The position numbers and the translations under genes were made by a program. From assembly GCA_027486795.1 (NCBI GenBank), contig JAIXOI010000037.1, positions 82,489 to 146,488 on the forward strand: 64,000 bases of DNA, given 5' to 3'. The first letter of the stretch is position 1, and each line of letters begins with the position of its first letter. Positions 47,646 through 56,188 of the stretch are shown here, piece by piece. This stretch comes from Sphingobacteriales bacterium. GTDB taxonomy: Bacteria > Bacteroidota > Bacteroidia > Chitinophagales > CAIOSU01. The notes below the pieces were generated by a model, which saw nothing but the letters and a program-made list of their open reading frames with translations, was not told the origin of the DNA and searched no databases.

Positions 47646-48998
47646 TTACTGGTATTTCGATTTCTTAAACCAGTTGTCGTATCCAGCGCTTGCGTTTAGC
47701 AAAATGCCAATAGATACCTTTACAAAAGTTTCTTGTAGCAGTCCATTACTTGTTGTGCCCCTAGAGCCGGCCGCAAAGCCAATGTTCAGTCTTTCTTCAC
47801 CTTTTCCTTTTGGTTTCAATGGTATACCCAAACCAAAAGTCATGCCGTATTCTACAATGCTCTTATTGCTTATACTTAAATGCCCGCTATCGTAGTATCC
47901 GCCTAGGCGGTACCTAGTGCGCCTCACAAAGCCTTTGCCACTTATATTGGGGCACAGCTCAATACCACCACCAAAACGGAAACTGTTTTTTAATGGTTCG
48001 CCACCCGAAAGACTATTAAAGCCGTTCCAGAAAGTATATTTTAGGTCCAAACCAACAGTCCATCTAATATCGTCGCCCAAAGTTGCACCTAACCCAAACT
48101 GCGCAGGTAGCCGTAATTTCAGCTTTGTATCGTTGGTGCTGCTTACCGTATCTACAGTCACTACGCTGCTGCCCGAAATATAAAACCTATCGAATGTGCT
48201 GCTAATATTGCTGCTAATGTTGCTTGGCGAACCACCATATGCGCCCACGGTTAGGTACAAATGCTTTTTGTTCTGCTCGGCTTCAATTTGTATTGGGTCG
48301 GTTAACAATGTATCGGGGCAAGAAAAGCAAGTTCTATACTGGGCACCCACTGTTACTACCACATCGCTTACCCTTAGGGTGCTATTACGCCTTGCGCTCA
48401 AAGAGTTGCCCCCATCTGATAGGGTCAACACTTCGCCATATCGCAGTTGACCAAAGCGGTAGGCCACATTAGTACCAAATGACAAAACATTGCGGAAATT
48501 GATAATAGTGGCTTTTGAATAACCCAAATAGAAATCGTAGGTACGGCCTTTGCCGCTATACAACCGGGTATAGTCGTTGCCCAACGAGTCAGTGGTGCTC
48601 GATTGTAAATCGTAGCGCATACTGCTAAATGGCACTAAACCAAAACTGATACCTTGGTTTTTGCCCAATGGGAACGCCATAGCTACATAATCCAAGAAAG
48701 CATCGCCAGTTTGGTATTTGCTATCTGTTGTTTGCAACCACTTGGTAGTGGAGTTTAAACCGATCTCGAAAGTGGCATACCGAATAAAAGAATATGAAGC
48801 CGGGTTAACTGCGTTGATGTTATACTTATCGCGATATGCTGCTGATAATCCACCCAATGACCGTGAGGCCGCGAAGTCTGGCGAAGAAATATCGCCAATG
48901 CCATACCTTGAATATGGCGAAACCTCTTGTGCCTGAGCGCTGATGCCGACTATAGCCAACAACATTAAAGCCCAAAATTTAATGGCGCAAGCCTGCAT
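47646..48998 (-). CDS. Outer-membrane beta-barrel protein
   Basis: The 450-residue protein has a signal peptide (cleaved after GISAQA, residue 23) and then repeated amphipathic strands with aromatic girdles typical of a FadL-like barrel. The conserved start EVSPYSRYGIGDISSP and SLGGLSAAYRD, INAVNPASYS is common to an uncharacterised Bacteroidota family found next to coaX. There is a periplasmic or surface loop with two cysteines (YRTCFSCPDTL). Substrate is unknown. It overlaps the coaX 3' end by 20 bases. Confidence 0.8.
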   Translation of the reverse strand: MQACAIKFWALMLLAIVGISAQAQEVSPYSRYGIGDISSPDFAASRSLGGLSAAYRDKYNINAVNPASYSFIRYATFEIGLNSTTKWLQTTDSKYQTGDAFLDYVAMAFPLGKNQGISFGLVPFSSMRYDLQSSTTDSLGNDYTRLYSGKGRTYDFYLGYSKATIINFRNVLSFGTNVAYRFGQLRYGEVLTLSDGGNSLSARRNSTLRVSDVVVTVGAQYRTCFSCPDTLLTDPIQIEAEQNKKHLYLTVGAYGGSPSNISSNISSTFDRFYISGSSVVTVDTVSSTNDTKLKLRLPAQFGLGATLGDDIRWTVGLDLKYTFWNGFNSLSGGEPLKNSFRFGGGIELCPNISGKGFVRRTRYRLGGYYDSGHLSISNKSIVEYGMTFGLGIPLKPKGKGEERLNIGFAAGSRGTTSNGLLQETFVKVSIGILLNASAGYDNWFKKSKYQ

Positions 48999-49713
48999 TA
49001 TAGAGTAGGATTTTGTTTAAACCGAATAAAACTAGGTTCGGGACGACAAAGATGGGACTTTTCAAATAAGATTCAAAGAATCGCGCATCACCGCCCGTAA
49101 CCAATACCCGCAAATCAGGATACAACTCTCTGTAACGGGAAATAATATGGTTTATTTCGCCAGCCGTGCCATTTATAACACCGCTAAGCATACTTTCGGT
49201 GGTATTGCCCCCTATAAGGTAGTCTATATCCTGTTTTTTGAGGTATGGCAGCTTGCCCGTGTACTTGCGCAATGCCTTAAAACGGATACGCATACCTGGT
49301 GAAATACCTCCCCCAAAATATTCCAAATCTTTATTTACCCATTCGTAAGTAATGCACGTTCCAGCATCAATTACCAATATGTCTTCGCCTGGGTATAATG
49401 CGGTAGCGCCTGCTACGGCTGCTAGCCTATCTAAGCCCAAGGTTTTTGGGGTCTTGTATCGGTTAACAATGGGCGTTGGTGTATCGTGGTTGAGCACCAT
49501 ATAGTTCGAGCGCTCACGAATATAGTGTTCCGTTTTGGGTATATCTCCCGAAACGTCGCTCATAATTACATCTGTTATTTGTGGGTAGCGAGCGTAAATA
49601 TCTTTCAAATTATCCAAGTGGAAATGCTTATAAGCATAGCTCCACAATTGCTCTTCGCCATCAAACACGGCCACTTTGGTGTACTTGTTGCCAATATCGA
49701 TAGCTAAGTTCAT
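48979..49713 (-). CDS. coaX: Type III pantothenate kinase
   Basis: It phosphorylates pantothenate, the first step to CoA. The 244-residue ASKHA-fold protein has LAIDIGNKYTKVAVFDG (phosphate loop 1), TLGLDRLAAVAGATALYPG, and ILVIDAGTCITYEWVN. The Asp, Gly and Asp of the type III active site are present. It fits the panC-panD genes at 23-24.5 kb, so the pathway after pantoate is covered up to 4'-phosphopantothenate. It overlaps its upstream neighbour by 4 bases and its downstream neighbour by 20. Confidence 0.93.
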   Translation of the reverse strand: MNLAIDIGNKYTKVAVFDGEEQLWSYAYKHFHLDNLKDIYARYPQITDVIMSDVSGDIPKTEHYIRERSNYMVLNHDTPTPIVNRYKTPKTLGLDRLAAVAGATALYPGEDILVIDAGTCITYEWVNKDLEYFGGGISPGMRIRFKALRKYTGKLPYLKKQDIDYLIGGNTTESMLSGVINGTAGEINHIISRYRELYPDLRVLVTGGDARFFESYLKSPIFVVPNLVLFGLNKILLYNAGLRH

Positions 49714-50399
49714 GCTTGGGCGTGTTTGTCGTGTATGGCCTGTATGGCATCGCTTAGGTGTGTGTGGATACCATGTTGCTGTTCGGTGGCCAACTGCACC
49801 ATGGCAAAAGCCACGGCATCAGCCTCAATGGCCCTGTACTTTTTCATTGGTCCTTGCATTAAAAAGCTTAACGCAGTCATAACTGTTTCGCCAACCTTTT
49901 CTCCTAAGCGGCTTTCACTGCGGTCGCCCAGCAATAAGCTAGGTTGTAAAATGTGCAGGGTTAGGTAGCCCAGGGCTTTTAGGTCGCGCTCCACCTCGCC
50001 TTTGGTTTTGCTGTAAAACACTAGCGAGTTCTTATCGGCACCCAATGAGCTTACCAGCAAGTATTGAGTAGCACCCTGTTGTAAAGCTATTTTACCCGCA
50101 GCCAAAGGATAACAATAATCTACCTTCTTGAAGTTTTCTTTAGTTTTGGCCACCTTAATGGTAGTGCCTAGGCAGCAAAACACATCATCGCCTTTTAAGG
50201 CATCGGCATAGTCTTCCAAATGGTCGAAATCAACTACTACCTGATCTAGCTTCTCGTTTATGATGGGCATTTTCTTGCGCACCAAGCACACTACCTTGCT
50301 GTAGCGGCGACTTTTGAGTAAATACTGCAAACAATGCCCACCAATGAGGCCAGTGGCTCCTAGTAGTATTGCAGTTTTACCCATAACGGTATTGGTCAT
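49710..50399 (-). CDS. NAD(P)-binding Rossmann reductase, HTATIP2/YbjT-like
   Basis: The 229-residue protein has a Rossmann fold starting KTAILLGATGLIGGHCLQYLL (glycine pattern GxTGxxG), CCLGTTIKVA, YPLAAGKIALQQGATQYLLVSSLGA and YSKTKGEVERDL with the Tyr-x-x-x-Lys pair. It resembles atypical short-chain reductases of the HTATIP2 type. Substrate unknown. The coaX start overlaps its stop by 4 bases. The ATG at 50399 is used; MGKTAILLG at the sixth codon is an alternative. Confidence 0.82.
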   Translation of the reverse strand: MTNTVMGKTAILLGATGLIGGHCLQYLLKSRRYSKVVCLVRKKMPIINEKLDQVVVDFDHLEDYADALKGDDVFCCLGTTIKVAKTKENFKKVDYCYPLAAGKIALQQGATQYLLVSSLGADKNSLVFYSKTKGEVERDLKALGYLTLHILQPSLLLGDRSESRLGEKVGETVMTALSFLMQGPMKKYRAIEADAVAFAMVQLATEQQHGIHTHLSDAIQAIHDKHAQA

Positions 50400-50438
50400 G
50401 TATTGTATCCAATGGTTGGGGCAAAGGTGCAGATTATT

Positions 50439-50530
50439 AATTCAAAATTTAAAATTCAAAATTAGCTACAGCGCATTTCAACTTACGGCCCAAACCAATT
50501 TTTCAATTTTAAATTTTCAATTTTAAATTG
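50439..50530. repeat. Inverted pair of AT-rich heptamer arrays without a gene
   Basis: AAATTNA-type heptamers run forward at 50439-50464 and inverted at 50497-50530, with 32 bases between. The geometry equals that of the arrays flanking the four-helix-bundle gene at 63.46-63.92 kb, only with no gene in the middle. It fills most of the gap between the Rossmann reductase and alcohol dehydrogenase genes and ends one base before the latter's stop codon. Confidence 0.7.
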
Positions 50531-50531
50531 C

Positions 50532-51572
50532 TCATACCGTTGCCATATCAATTACAAACCTATAGCGCACATCGCTTTTTAATACACGCTCGTAGGCTTC
50601 GTTAATGTAGTTTATTGGTATGATTTCGATGTCGGAAACAATGCCATGCTCGGCGCAATAGTCCAGCATTTCCTGGGTTTCTTTAATGCCCCCAATCAGT
50701 GAGCCAACTAACCGGCGACGTTTCATTACCAAAGCGCCACTAGGTATTGGTGATGGTACTGGTGGTATACCCAACAATATCATGGTACCATCCACTTTTA
50801 GCAATTGCAAGTAGCTGGCTATGTCGTGCTGTGCACTTACGGTATCGATAATAAAATCGAAGCTATTCTTGAGTTTTGCAAACTGCTCGGCATCCTTGGT
50901 TACTGCAAAATGATGTGCCCCGAGGTCTTTGGCGTCCTGCTCTTTGCTTGGCGAAGTACTTAGAATAGTTACTTCGGCACCTAACGATACGCCTAACTTA
51001 ACTGCCATGTGGCCCAAACCGCCCAAACCAACAACGGCCAGTTTATGGCCCTTGCCTACTTTCCACTCCCGTAACGGCGACCAAGTGGTAATGCCCGCAC
51101 AAAGCAATGGCGCTACCCCTGCCAAATCAAGCTTAGCCGATACTTTGAGGGTGTATTGCTCATCGACGGTAATGAAATTGCTGTAGCCTCCATAGGTGGG
51201 GTTGCCTTGCTTGTCTTTACTATTGTAAGTGCCCACCATACCTACTTCGCAGTATTGCTCCAAACCTTTTTGACAACTTGGGCACGTACGGCAACTATCC
51301 ACAAAACATCCAACTCCTGCCAAATCGCCTACGGCAAACTTGGTTACTTCGCTACCTACTTTAGTTATCTGGCCTACAATTTCATGGCCTGGCACCATCG
51401 GGTAAATACCTTTGCCCCACTCGTCGCGTACTTGGTGTATATCGCTATGGCATACGCCACAATACTTTATGTCAATCAAAACTTCCTTTGGTCCTGGCTC
51501 ACGGCGCTCAAAACTAAATGGTTGTAAAGGCACACTCGGTGCTGGGGCTGCAAATCCTTTAGCTGATAGCAT
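50532..51572 (-). CDS. Zinc-dependent NAD(P)-alcohol dehydrogenase
   Basis: The 346-residue medium-chain dehydrogenase has YCGVCHSDIHQVRDEWG with the catalytic zinc Cys and neighbours, GHEIVGQITKVG, the structural zinc site GCFVDSCRTCPSCQKGLEQYC (four Cys), and a cofactor fold GLGGLGHMAVKLGVSLGAEV. It is of the YahK/cinnamyl-alcohol type, which prefers NADPH and reduces aldehydes. The ATG at 51572 (MLSAKGFAAP) is preferred; the open frame of 23 more codons upstream is not conserved in type. Confidence 0.9.
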   Translation of the reverse strand: MLSAKGFAAPAPSVPLQPFSFERREPGPKEVLIDIKYCGVCHSDIHQVRDEWGKGIYPMVPGHEIVGQITKVGSEVTKFAVGDLAGVGCFVDSCRTCPSCQKGLEQYCEVGMVGTYNSKDKQGNPTYGGYSNFITVDEQYTLKVSAKLDLAGVAPLLCAGITTWSPLREWKVGKGHKLAVVGLGGLGHMAVKLGVSLGAEVTILSTSPSKEQDAKDLGAHHFAVTKDAEQFAKLKNSFDFIIDTVSAQHDIASYLQLLKVDGTMILLGIPPVPSPIPSGALVMKRRRLVGSLIGGIKETQEMLDYCAEHGIVSDIEIIPINYINEAYERVLKSDVRYRFVIDMATV

Positions 51573-51945
51573 AATAAGGTGGGGTATAATTTGTTTGCTT
51601 TTGAAACAATGATAAGGGTTTTTTCGTTCTCGCCGGTCCAATTACTGAAAGCTTTTGTGCTACCAAGCCCATAATACAGCCCAATAAACAAATAACCCTA
51701 TGCTGCCAATGGTAGCATCCATAAAACAAACGAACCAAAGCATACCTTACTTTCAACACCTATTTAATCATACCGTTACAACCAAACTGATTGTAACTAA
51801 GTAATAATAGCAACATTAGGTAAATGAGAGCTGGCAAGGTTGTTCGCTATCGTTTAGTTTTTATTGACTTGTATGACAGCGCAATAAAGGCATATCCAAC
51901 TTGTCTTAGTACCTTTACCTGCTGTACAAACCCTATCGCCCCCAA
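51573..51945. other. Gene-free gap of 373 bases
   Basis: This gap separates the divergent alcohol dehydrogenase and SRPBCC genes. No convincing open reading frame, tRNA or strong hairpin was found. TACCTTTA at 51910-51917 is a weak -7 candidate for the SRPBCC gene. Promoters for both genes must lie here. Confidence 0.6.
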
Positions 51946-52482
51946 ATGAAACGCTGGCACTATATTGCCGTTGGCCTGAGTATGGCTATCATTACGTTGT
52001 CGCTTATTGGCTTTTTGTTGCCCAATAGCTACCGTGTTGAGCGGGCCATATCTATTAACGCACCTACCGAAACGGTGTACGCAACCATTAGCAACCTAAA
52101 CACTTGGCCCGATTGGAGCCCATGGCAAAAAGGCGACGACACTACGCTTGTTTTCACTTTTGCAGGCGAAATAGGCACCGTTGGCTGCAACCTCAGCTGG
52201 CAAGGCGATAAAGTAGGTGCTGCCGACATTACCTTAACCAGAACGAATCCTTTGGACGGTGTAGCGTATACCCTTTCGACAGATGGAATACCATTGGCGA
52301 AAGGTAAAATTCGCTTTTTGGATAAAGGTACCGAACGCACCCGTGTAGCATTTGAATATAGTGCCACCTTGGGCTGGAACCCCGTGCTGCGTTTTGCGGG
52401 CTTGTTTGCCGAAGGAAAAATTGGCCCAGAATTTGAAACAGCCCTTTTACGCTTGAAAAAACAATTGGAAACACAACCTTAA
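51946..52482 (+). CDS. SRPBCC (START-like) family protein with N-terminal membrane anchor
   Basis: The 178-residue protein has one membrane segment (about 5-27, ending FLLPNSY) and then a START/Bet v 1-like domain: RAISINAPTETVYATISNLNTWPDWSPW is the typical helix-grip start, and FAEGKIGPEFETALLRLKKQLE the C-terminal helix. Ligand unknown. The next gene follows after 10 bases, so the two are likely cotranscribed. Confidence 0.85.
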   Translation: MKRWHYIAVGLSMAIITLSLIGFLLPNSYRVERAISINAPTETVYATISNLNTWPDWSPWQKGDDTTLVFTFAGEIGTVGCNLSWQGDKVGAADITLTRTNPLDGVAYTLSTDGIPLAKGKIRFLDKGTERTRVAFEYSATLGWNPVLRFAGLFAEGKIGPEFETALLRLKKQLETQP

Positions 52483-52492
52483 CCCAAGCCAC

Positions 52493-53035
52493 ATGCCCTA
52501 CCTTAGAATCGTTTTTTTGCTTTTGGTGGCCCAATTTGCCCTGGCCCAAACCAAACCGGCCTTATATAAGGTAGAGCTATACGAGAAAATGGTGACCATA
52601 ATGTTACCCGACAACTTTACACCGATGAACTATGCCCAAATTGCAGTTCGCTACGACCCAAACAGCCCACCAAACTATGTATACAGCGGGTTGGAGAAGA
52701 ACGCAAATATTGCCTTTAGCAACAGCTACCAAATAGCCCCTACCGATGAAGCCGGAATGGCAGAATTGATAAACAACTTAAAGGGTAGTTTAGAAAAAAC
52801 GCATCCTGCTTTATTTTGGATAGGAACCAGTACCTCTACCCAAAGCGGCAAACCTGTGGGCAAGCTAGAATTTAAATCCCTATCGCCCGACAACTTACTG
52901 GTATACAACATACTTTACCTGCTAAATGTGAAAGACCAAGTAGTGGTAGCCAATTTCAGTTGTGAATGTAGCAGTGCGGATGCACTAGTAGCTACAGGTA
53001 AGCAAGTAATGGCCAGCATAAAGTTAGTGAAATAA
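52493..53035 (+). CDS. Secreted 180-residue protein, unrecognised
   Basis: A signal peptide (cleaved after QFALA, about residue 18) is followed by a mixed alpha/beta domain. Features such as VELYEKMVTIMLPDNFTPM, GMAELINNLKGSLEKTHP and the final SSADALVATGKQVMASIKL recall the PsbP/DcrB-like fold, but the resemblance is one of pattern and I do not claim the family. Two close cysteines (FSCECSS) lie near the end. It is coupled to the SRPBCC gene by a 10-base gap. Confidence 0.7.
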   Translation: MPYLRIVFLLLVAQFALAQTKPALYKVELYEKMVTIMLPDNFTPMNYAQIAVRYDPNSPPNYVYSGLEKNANIAFSNSYQIAPTDEAGMAELINNLKGSLEKTHPALFWIGTSTSTQSGKPVGKLEFKSLSPDNLLVYNILYLLNVKDQVVVANFSCECSSADALVATGKQVMASIKLVK

Positions 53036-53038
53036 GCG

Positions 53039-53281
53039 CTATACCAACCTTGCGAATGGGGTAAATTTCTCAAAAACCCGTTCTGTATGCGGGGCATCTT
53101 TTAGCTCATCGGTAAGGTCTTGCCCAGCCCAATGCTCATAATGCTTCCCATTGCGCCAGAGGCGGCTATCGGTTAGGTTGTATATAAATCCCTTGTAGGC
53201 AACCCATATCTCGTCCTTATCTTGCCCATTGCGCAGGGCCAGTTGATTCTTTGTATAGGTAGGCAAGGTATCTAAGCTCAC
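53039..53281 (-). CDS. Cytochrome-b5-like small haem-binding protein
   Basis: The 80-residue protein has the short bacterial cytochrome b5 pattern: YTKNQLALRNGQDKDEIWVAYKGFIYNLT, then SRLWRNGKHYEHWAGQDLTDEL and APHTERVFEKF. The classical HPGG is replaced by KHYEHWAG; the two histidines around HYEHW and APH are possible ligands for haem or a steroid. Its start overlaps the asd stop by 4 bases, so it is cotranscribed with asd. Confidence 0.85.
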   Translation of the reverse strand: MSLDTLPTYTKNQLALRNGQDKDEIWVAYKGFIYNLTDSRLWRNGKHYEHWAGQDLTDELKDAPHTERVFEKFTPFARLV

Positions 53282-54288
53282 AGCAGGCCTTTTTCTGCCA
53301 AGTATTCAGCAATTTGCACGGCATTGGTGGCAGCACCTTTGCGCAGGTTGTCGCTTACTACCCACATATTAAGCGTGTTTGGCTGGCTCTCATCGCGCCT
53401 GATGCGGCCCACATACACATCATCGGTGTTGTGTGCGTGTATCAGCGGCATGGGGTATTGCAGGTTTTTCACGTCATCAATCACCGTTACACCAGGGGCA
53501 TTTTCTAGCAGCGTGCGCACTTCGGCAAGGTCAAAATCTTTGGCAAACTCAACATTTACCGCTTCGCTATGGCCGCCCATAACGGGTATGCGCACGGTAG
53601 TGCTGGTTAATCGAATAGTGTCGTCGCCCATAATCTTGCAGGTTTCGTTCACCATTTTCATTTCCTCTTTGGTATAGCCGTTTTCCAAAAACACATCAAT
53701 GTGCGGTATGGCGTTCATATCAATGGTATAGGCGTAGGCCTTAGGCCCCGTGTAAGTTTCGCCGGCCGAGGCGGCTTGGCGTTCGCCGTTTAGTTGGTCC
53801 ACCGCCTTTACACCTGTACCCGTTACCGATTGATAAGTGCTTACTACTACCCTTTTTACTTGGTAACGCTCGTGCAATGGTTTCAAGGCCACCACTAGCT
53901 GTATAGTACTACAATTAGGGTTGGCAATAATTTTATCTTCTTTGGTAAGCACGTGGGCATTAACCTCGGGCACTACCAGTTTATTAATAGGGTTCATGCG
54001 CCAAGCGCTGCTGTTGTCGATAACCGTAATGCCTGCCTTAGCAAACTTAGGAGCCCACTCCAACGAAGTGCCACCACCTGCCGAAAACAAGGCCACTGCT
54101 GGCTTAGCGGCTATGGCATCTTCCATGCTTACTACCTTGTAGCCCTTACCTTTGTATTGTACCAGTTTGCCAATACTACGCTCAGAGGCAACAGGTATCA
54201 ACTCAGTTACAGGGAAATTGCGCTCTGCCAATACTTCCAGCATTTTGGTACCTACTAGTCCGGTGGCACCTACAACGGCTACTTTCAT
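53278..54288 (-). CDS. asd: Aspartate-semialdehyde dehydrogenase
   Basis: It reduces aspartyl phosphate to the semialdehyde for lysine/DAP, threonine and methionine synthesis. The 336-residue protein has the NADP loop VGATGLVGTKMLEVL, FSAGGGTSLEWAPKFA, the catalytic cysteine in NPNCSTIQL, STYQSVTGTG and the late VMGGHSEAVNVEF. DAP supply links it to the peptidoglycan genes elsewhere in the window. A cytochrome-b5-like gene overlaps its stop. Confidence 0.95.
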   Translation of the reverse strand: MKVAVVGATGLVGTKMLEVLAERNFPVTELIPVASERSIGKLVQYKGKGYKVVSMEDAIAAKPAVALFSAGGGTSLEWAPKFAKAGITVIDNSSAWRMNPINKLVVPEVNAHVLTKEDKIIANPNCSTIQLVVALKPLHERYQVKRVVVSTYQSVTGTGVKAVDQLNGERQAASAGETYTGPKAYAYTIDMNAIPHIDVFLENGYTKEEMKMVNETCKIMGDDTIRLTSTTVRIPVMGGHSEAVNVEFAKDFDLAEVRTLLENAPGVTVIDDVKNLQYPMPLIHAHNTDDVYVGRIRRDESQPNTLNMWVVSDNLRKGAATNAVQIAEYLAEKGLL

Positions 54289-54308
54289 AATGATGCGTAG
54301 TTTGGAGG

Positions 54309-54335
54309 CAAAGATAAGGTGCTTTTTAGTATCAA
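54309..54335 (-). promoter_or_regulatory. Candidate promoter of asd
   Basis: On the minus strand TATCTTTG (54316-54309) is a full -7 match and TTG (54335-54333) lies 16 bases before it. The -33 TTG is inside a GTATCAA heptamer unit, so the repeat array may have supplied the promoter element. The spacer is shorter than usual. Confidence 0.5.
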
Positions 54336-54400
54336 GATATGAGTATCAAGTATCAAGACCAAAAAGGTACGATTTACGAGGTACGATTTACGATTGAATA
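54329..54400. repeat. Mixed heptamer array upstream of asd
   Basis: Units GTATCAA, GATATGA, GTATCAA, GTATCAA follow in 7-base steps. After an 8-10 base break come GGTACGA, TTTACGA, GGTACGA, TTTACGA, TTGAATA, also in 7-base steps. Two different heptamer words thus lie side by side. Confidence 0.65.
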
Positions 54401-54437
54401 AAAAGTGAATGTTTAAAATGAGCTTTTTAAGCAGAAC

Positions 54438-54491
54438 ATACTTGATACTTGATACTTGATACTTGATACTTGATACTTGATACTTGATACT
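54438..54491. repeat. Perfect GATACTT heptamer tandem repeat
   Basis: The 7-base unit ATACTTG is repeated without error for about 7.7 copies. It ends 4 bases before the stop codon of the CPBP gene. The unit is the reverse complement of the GTATCAA units 40-100 bases away, so the whole gap can fold into a long imperfect hairpin. Confidence 0.9.
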
Positions 54492-54494
54492 ATC

Positions 54495-55154
54495 TCACTG
54501 TTTCAAATAAAAATACTGCCCAAGGCCCACGGTAAATATCCAATTACCGATGAGCCCATGCACGATGGAAGCTATCAAGATGGATTTGTAACGATAATAC
54601 AGCCCAGCATAAATAAAGCCACCTAATGTTGAGAGAAACACCGTAAGCCAATGGCCAAACATAAGGTGGGCCAAACCGAACAAAATACCGTTGACGAATA
54701 TGAGCATATAAGGACTGGCAAATAGGTGCTTATACCGCTCCATGAAAAAGCCTCGGAACAACAGTTCCTGCGTAATACCCGAAAAAACAGGGTAGAAACC
54801 CATGATGGCCAACCAACGTAGGGGTTCTTGCCGGGGCATGATGAATAGCTGGTCGGGCGTGGTGAGGTAAACAAAGAGGGTGCTGCCTATTGCAAACAAA
54901 GCAAACAAACCCCACAGATAACGCCAATCGTTAAAACCATTGAGGCCAAACACCCGGTTGCTTACCTCTGGGTGCCGAATAATATAGGTAACGGCCACTA
55001 CCGACAATAGCAGCATGGTAACGATAAAATGGAAAGGCAATATTTTATAATAATGCAAGAAAGGAATGCCGCCAAAAAGCACTAGCATTTCGGCCCAAAG
55101 AAGTGTTCTGCGGGAGTTGGAAAGGTTATCAGGGGTAAGCATAGTATTACTCAT
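54495..55154 (-). CDS. CPBP family intramembrane protease homologue
   Basis: The 219-residue protein has about six membrane segments and the CPBP (Rce1/Abi) motifs: FSGITQELLFRGFFMERY at about 132-149, FGLAHLMFG at about 165, and IASIVHGLIGNW near the end. The first Glu of the usual EExxxR motif is Gln here; the second Glu, Arg and both His regions remain, so activity is uncertain. Role unknown in this phylum. The gene ends inside heptamer-rich DNA. Confidence 0.85.
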   Translation of the reverse strand: MSNTMLTPDNLSNSRRTLLWAEMLVLFGGIPFLHYYKILPFHFIVTMLLLSVVAVTYIIRHPEVSNRVFGLNGFNDWRYLWGLFALFAIGSTLFVYLTTPDQLFIMPRQEPLRWLAIMGFYPVFSGITQELLFRGFFMERYKHLFASPYMLIFVNGILFGLAHLMFGHWLTVFLSTLGGFIYAGLYYRYKSILIASIVHGLIGNWIFTVGLGQYFYLKQ

Positions 55155-55205
55155 AATCGGTTCAGACCTTGAAACTATAAAATGCGTTGCATTGCTCAGC
55201 GAGAC

Positions 55206-55982
55206 TTAATCCAAAACCCACTCCGAAACTACAACCTCGCGGGTGCTTCGCTTAATGGTGTACAACTGATTGCCTAGCCAAGCTACTCCCTGCCCTTCGC
55301 ACTCCAGGGGGTAGGTGGCCTCAATCTGCAGCACCTTACCTTTTTTTGGGAAACTTACTTTGTAAACCTCCGCAGCGTCATGGCCTGTGAGGTATAACAT
55401 TCCATCGGGTCCAAAAGCCCCGCCTGAGATGCTCTTAGGTTCCATTTTGGCAATCAACTCGTTGGGCAAATAGTAGCTATCCGTGCGCTCCCAACCTACA
55501 TTGAACTTATCTAACCGCGTATCAGCCGAAGTTCGACCAGGCTCGGCCTTGTCGCCGCTATAGTGCGCAAACAGCACCCACCAAGCATTGTTGTGCCAAA
55601 CTACAATATTAGCCGCCCCATCAAAAGCCCCAAACTCCAACGTGCGATAGTGCTCCATGGTTTTGGTATCCAATATCTCAATGGTGCTTAACCTTGGTAT
55701 AGCTGGGTAATTGCTATGTGCCATATACAGCAAGCCATCCTTAATAAAACCACTATTGAGGTGCTTGATATGGCTATCGGGCTTCGGTTGCCATACAGCT
55801 AACCTATTGCCTTGCAAATCGTACTTAGCCACTAAGGCATCATCAATAGCATAAAAGTACTTTCCATCCGCAGCTACGGCTTGTTTGGCTTCGGGGGCTT
55901 GATAGGTTTTGATGGCTTTAAACGAGCCATCCACTGTCCAAAACAGCCCACTGAGAATGGTGATAAATGCAATAGCTTTCAT
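55206..55982 (-). CDS. Secreted beta-propeller-like protein, unrecognised
   Basis: The 258-residue protein has a signal peptide (about residues 1-18) and strand-rich repeats of the form DGKYFYAIDD-x-LVAKYDLQGNRL, KDGLLYMAHSNYP, FGPDGMLYLTGHDAAEVYKVSFP, which suggest a short propeller of the YncE/SMP-30 type. No catalytic motif is evident. The gene stands between the CPBP gene and divergent pth. Confidence 0.72.
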   Translation of the reverse strand: MKAIAFITILSGLFWTVDGSFKAIKTYQAPEAKQAVAADGKYFYAIDDALVAKYDLQGNRLAVWQPKPDSHIKHLNSGFIKDGLLYMAHSNYPAIPRLSTIEILDTKTMEHYRTLEFGAFDGAANIVVWHNNAWWVLFAHYSGDKAEPGRTSADTRLDKFNVGWERTDSYYLPNELIAKMEPKSISGGAFGPDGMLYLTGHDAAEVYKVSFPKKGKVLQIEATYPLECEGQGVAWLGNQLYTIKRSTREVVVSEWVLD

Positions 55983-56188
55983 GGTTCAATAGTACCGTTT
56001 AGTAGTTTAAAAGCCATGGCTTCTGCGCGCATTTTGCAAAAGCTTAACATTGGAAGCGATTAATGTTTTACGTTGAGCTGAAAGCTCGAAGTTAGGATAT
56101 CCTCGCTAAAAGCGAAGACAAGGCATCATACATTATCTGCGCCCTTTCCCTATTTATTTCCGAAATTTGCCCCAGCAATATTATTAGC

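Noticed and set aside
54438..54491. Possible CRISPR array
   Set aside because: Units are 7 bases and directly tandem, with no spacers and no cas genes in the window.
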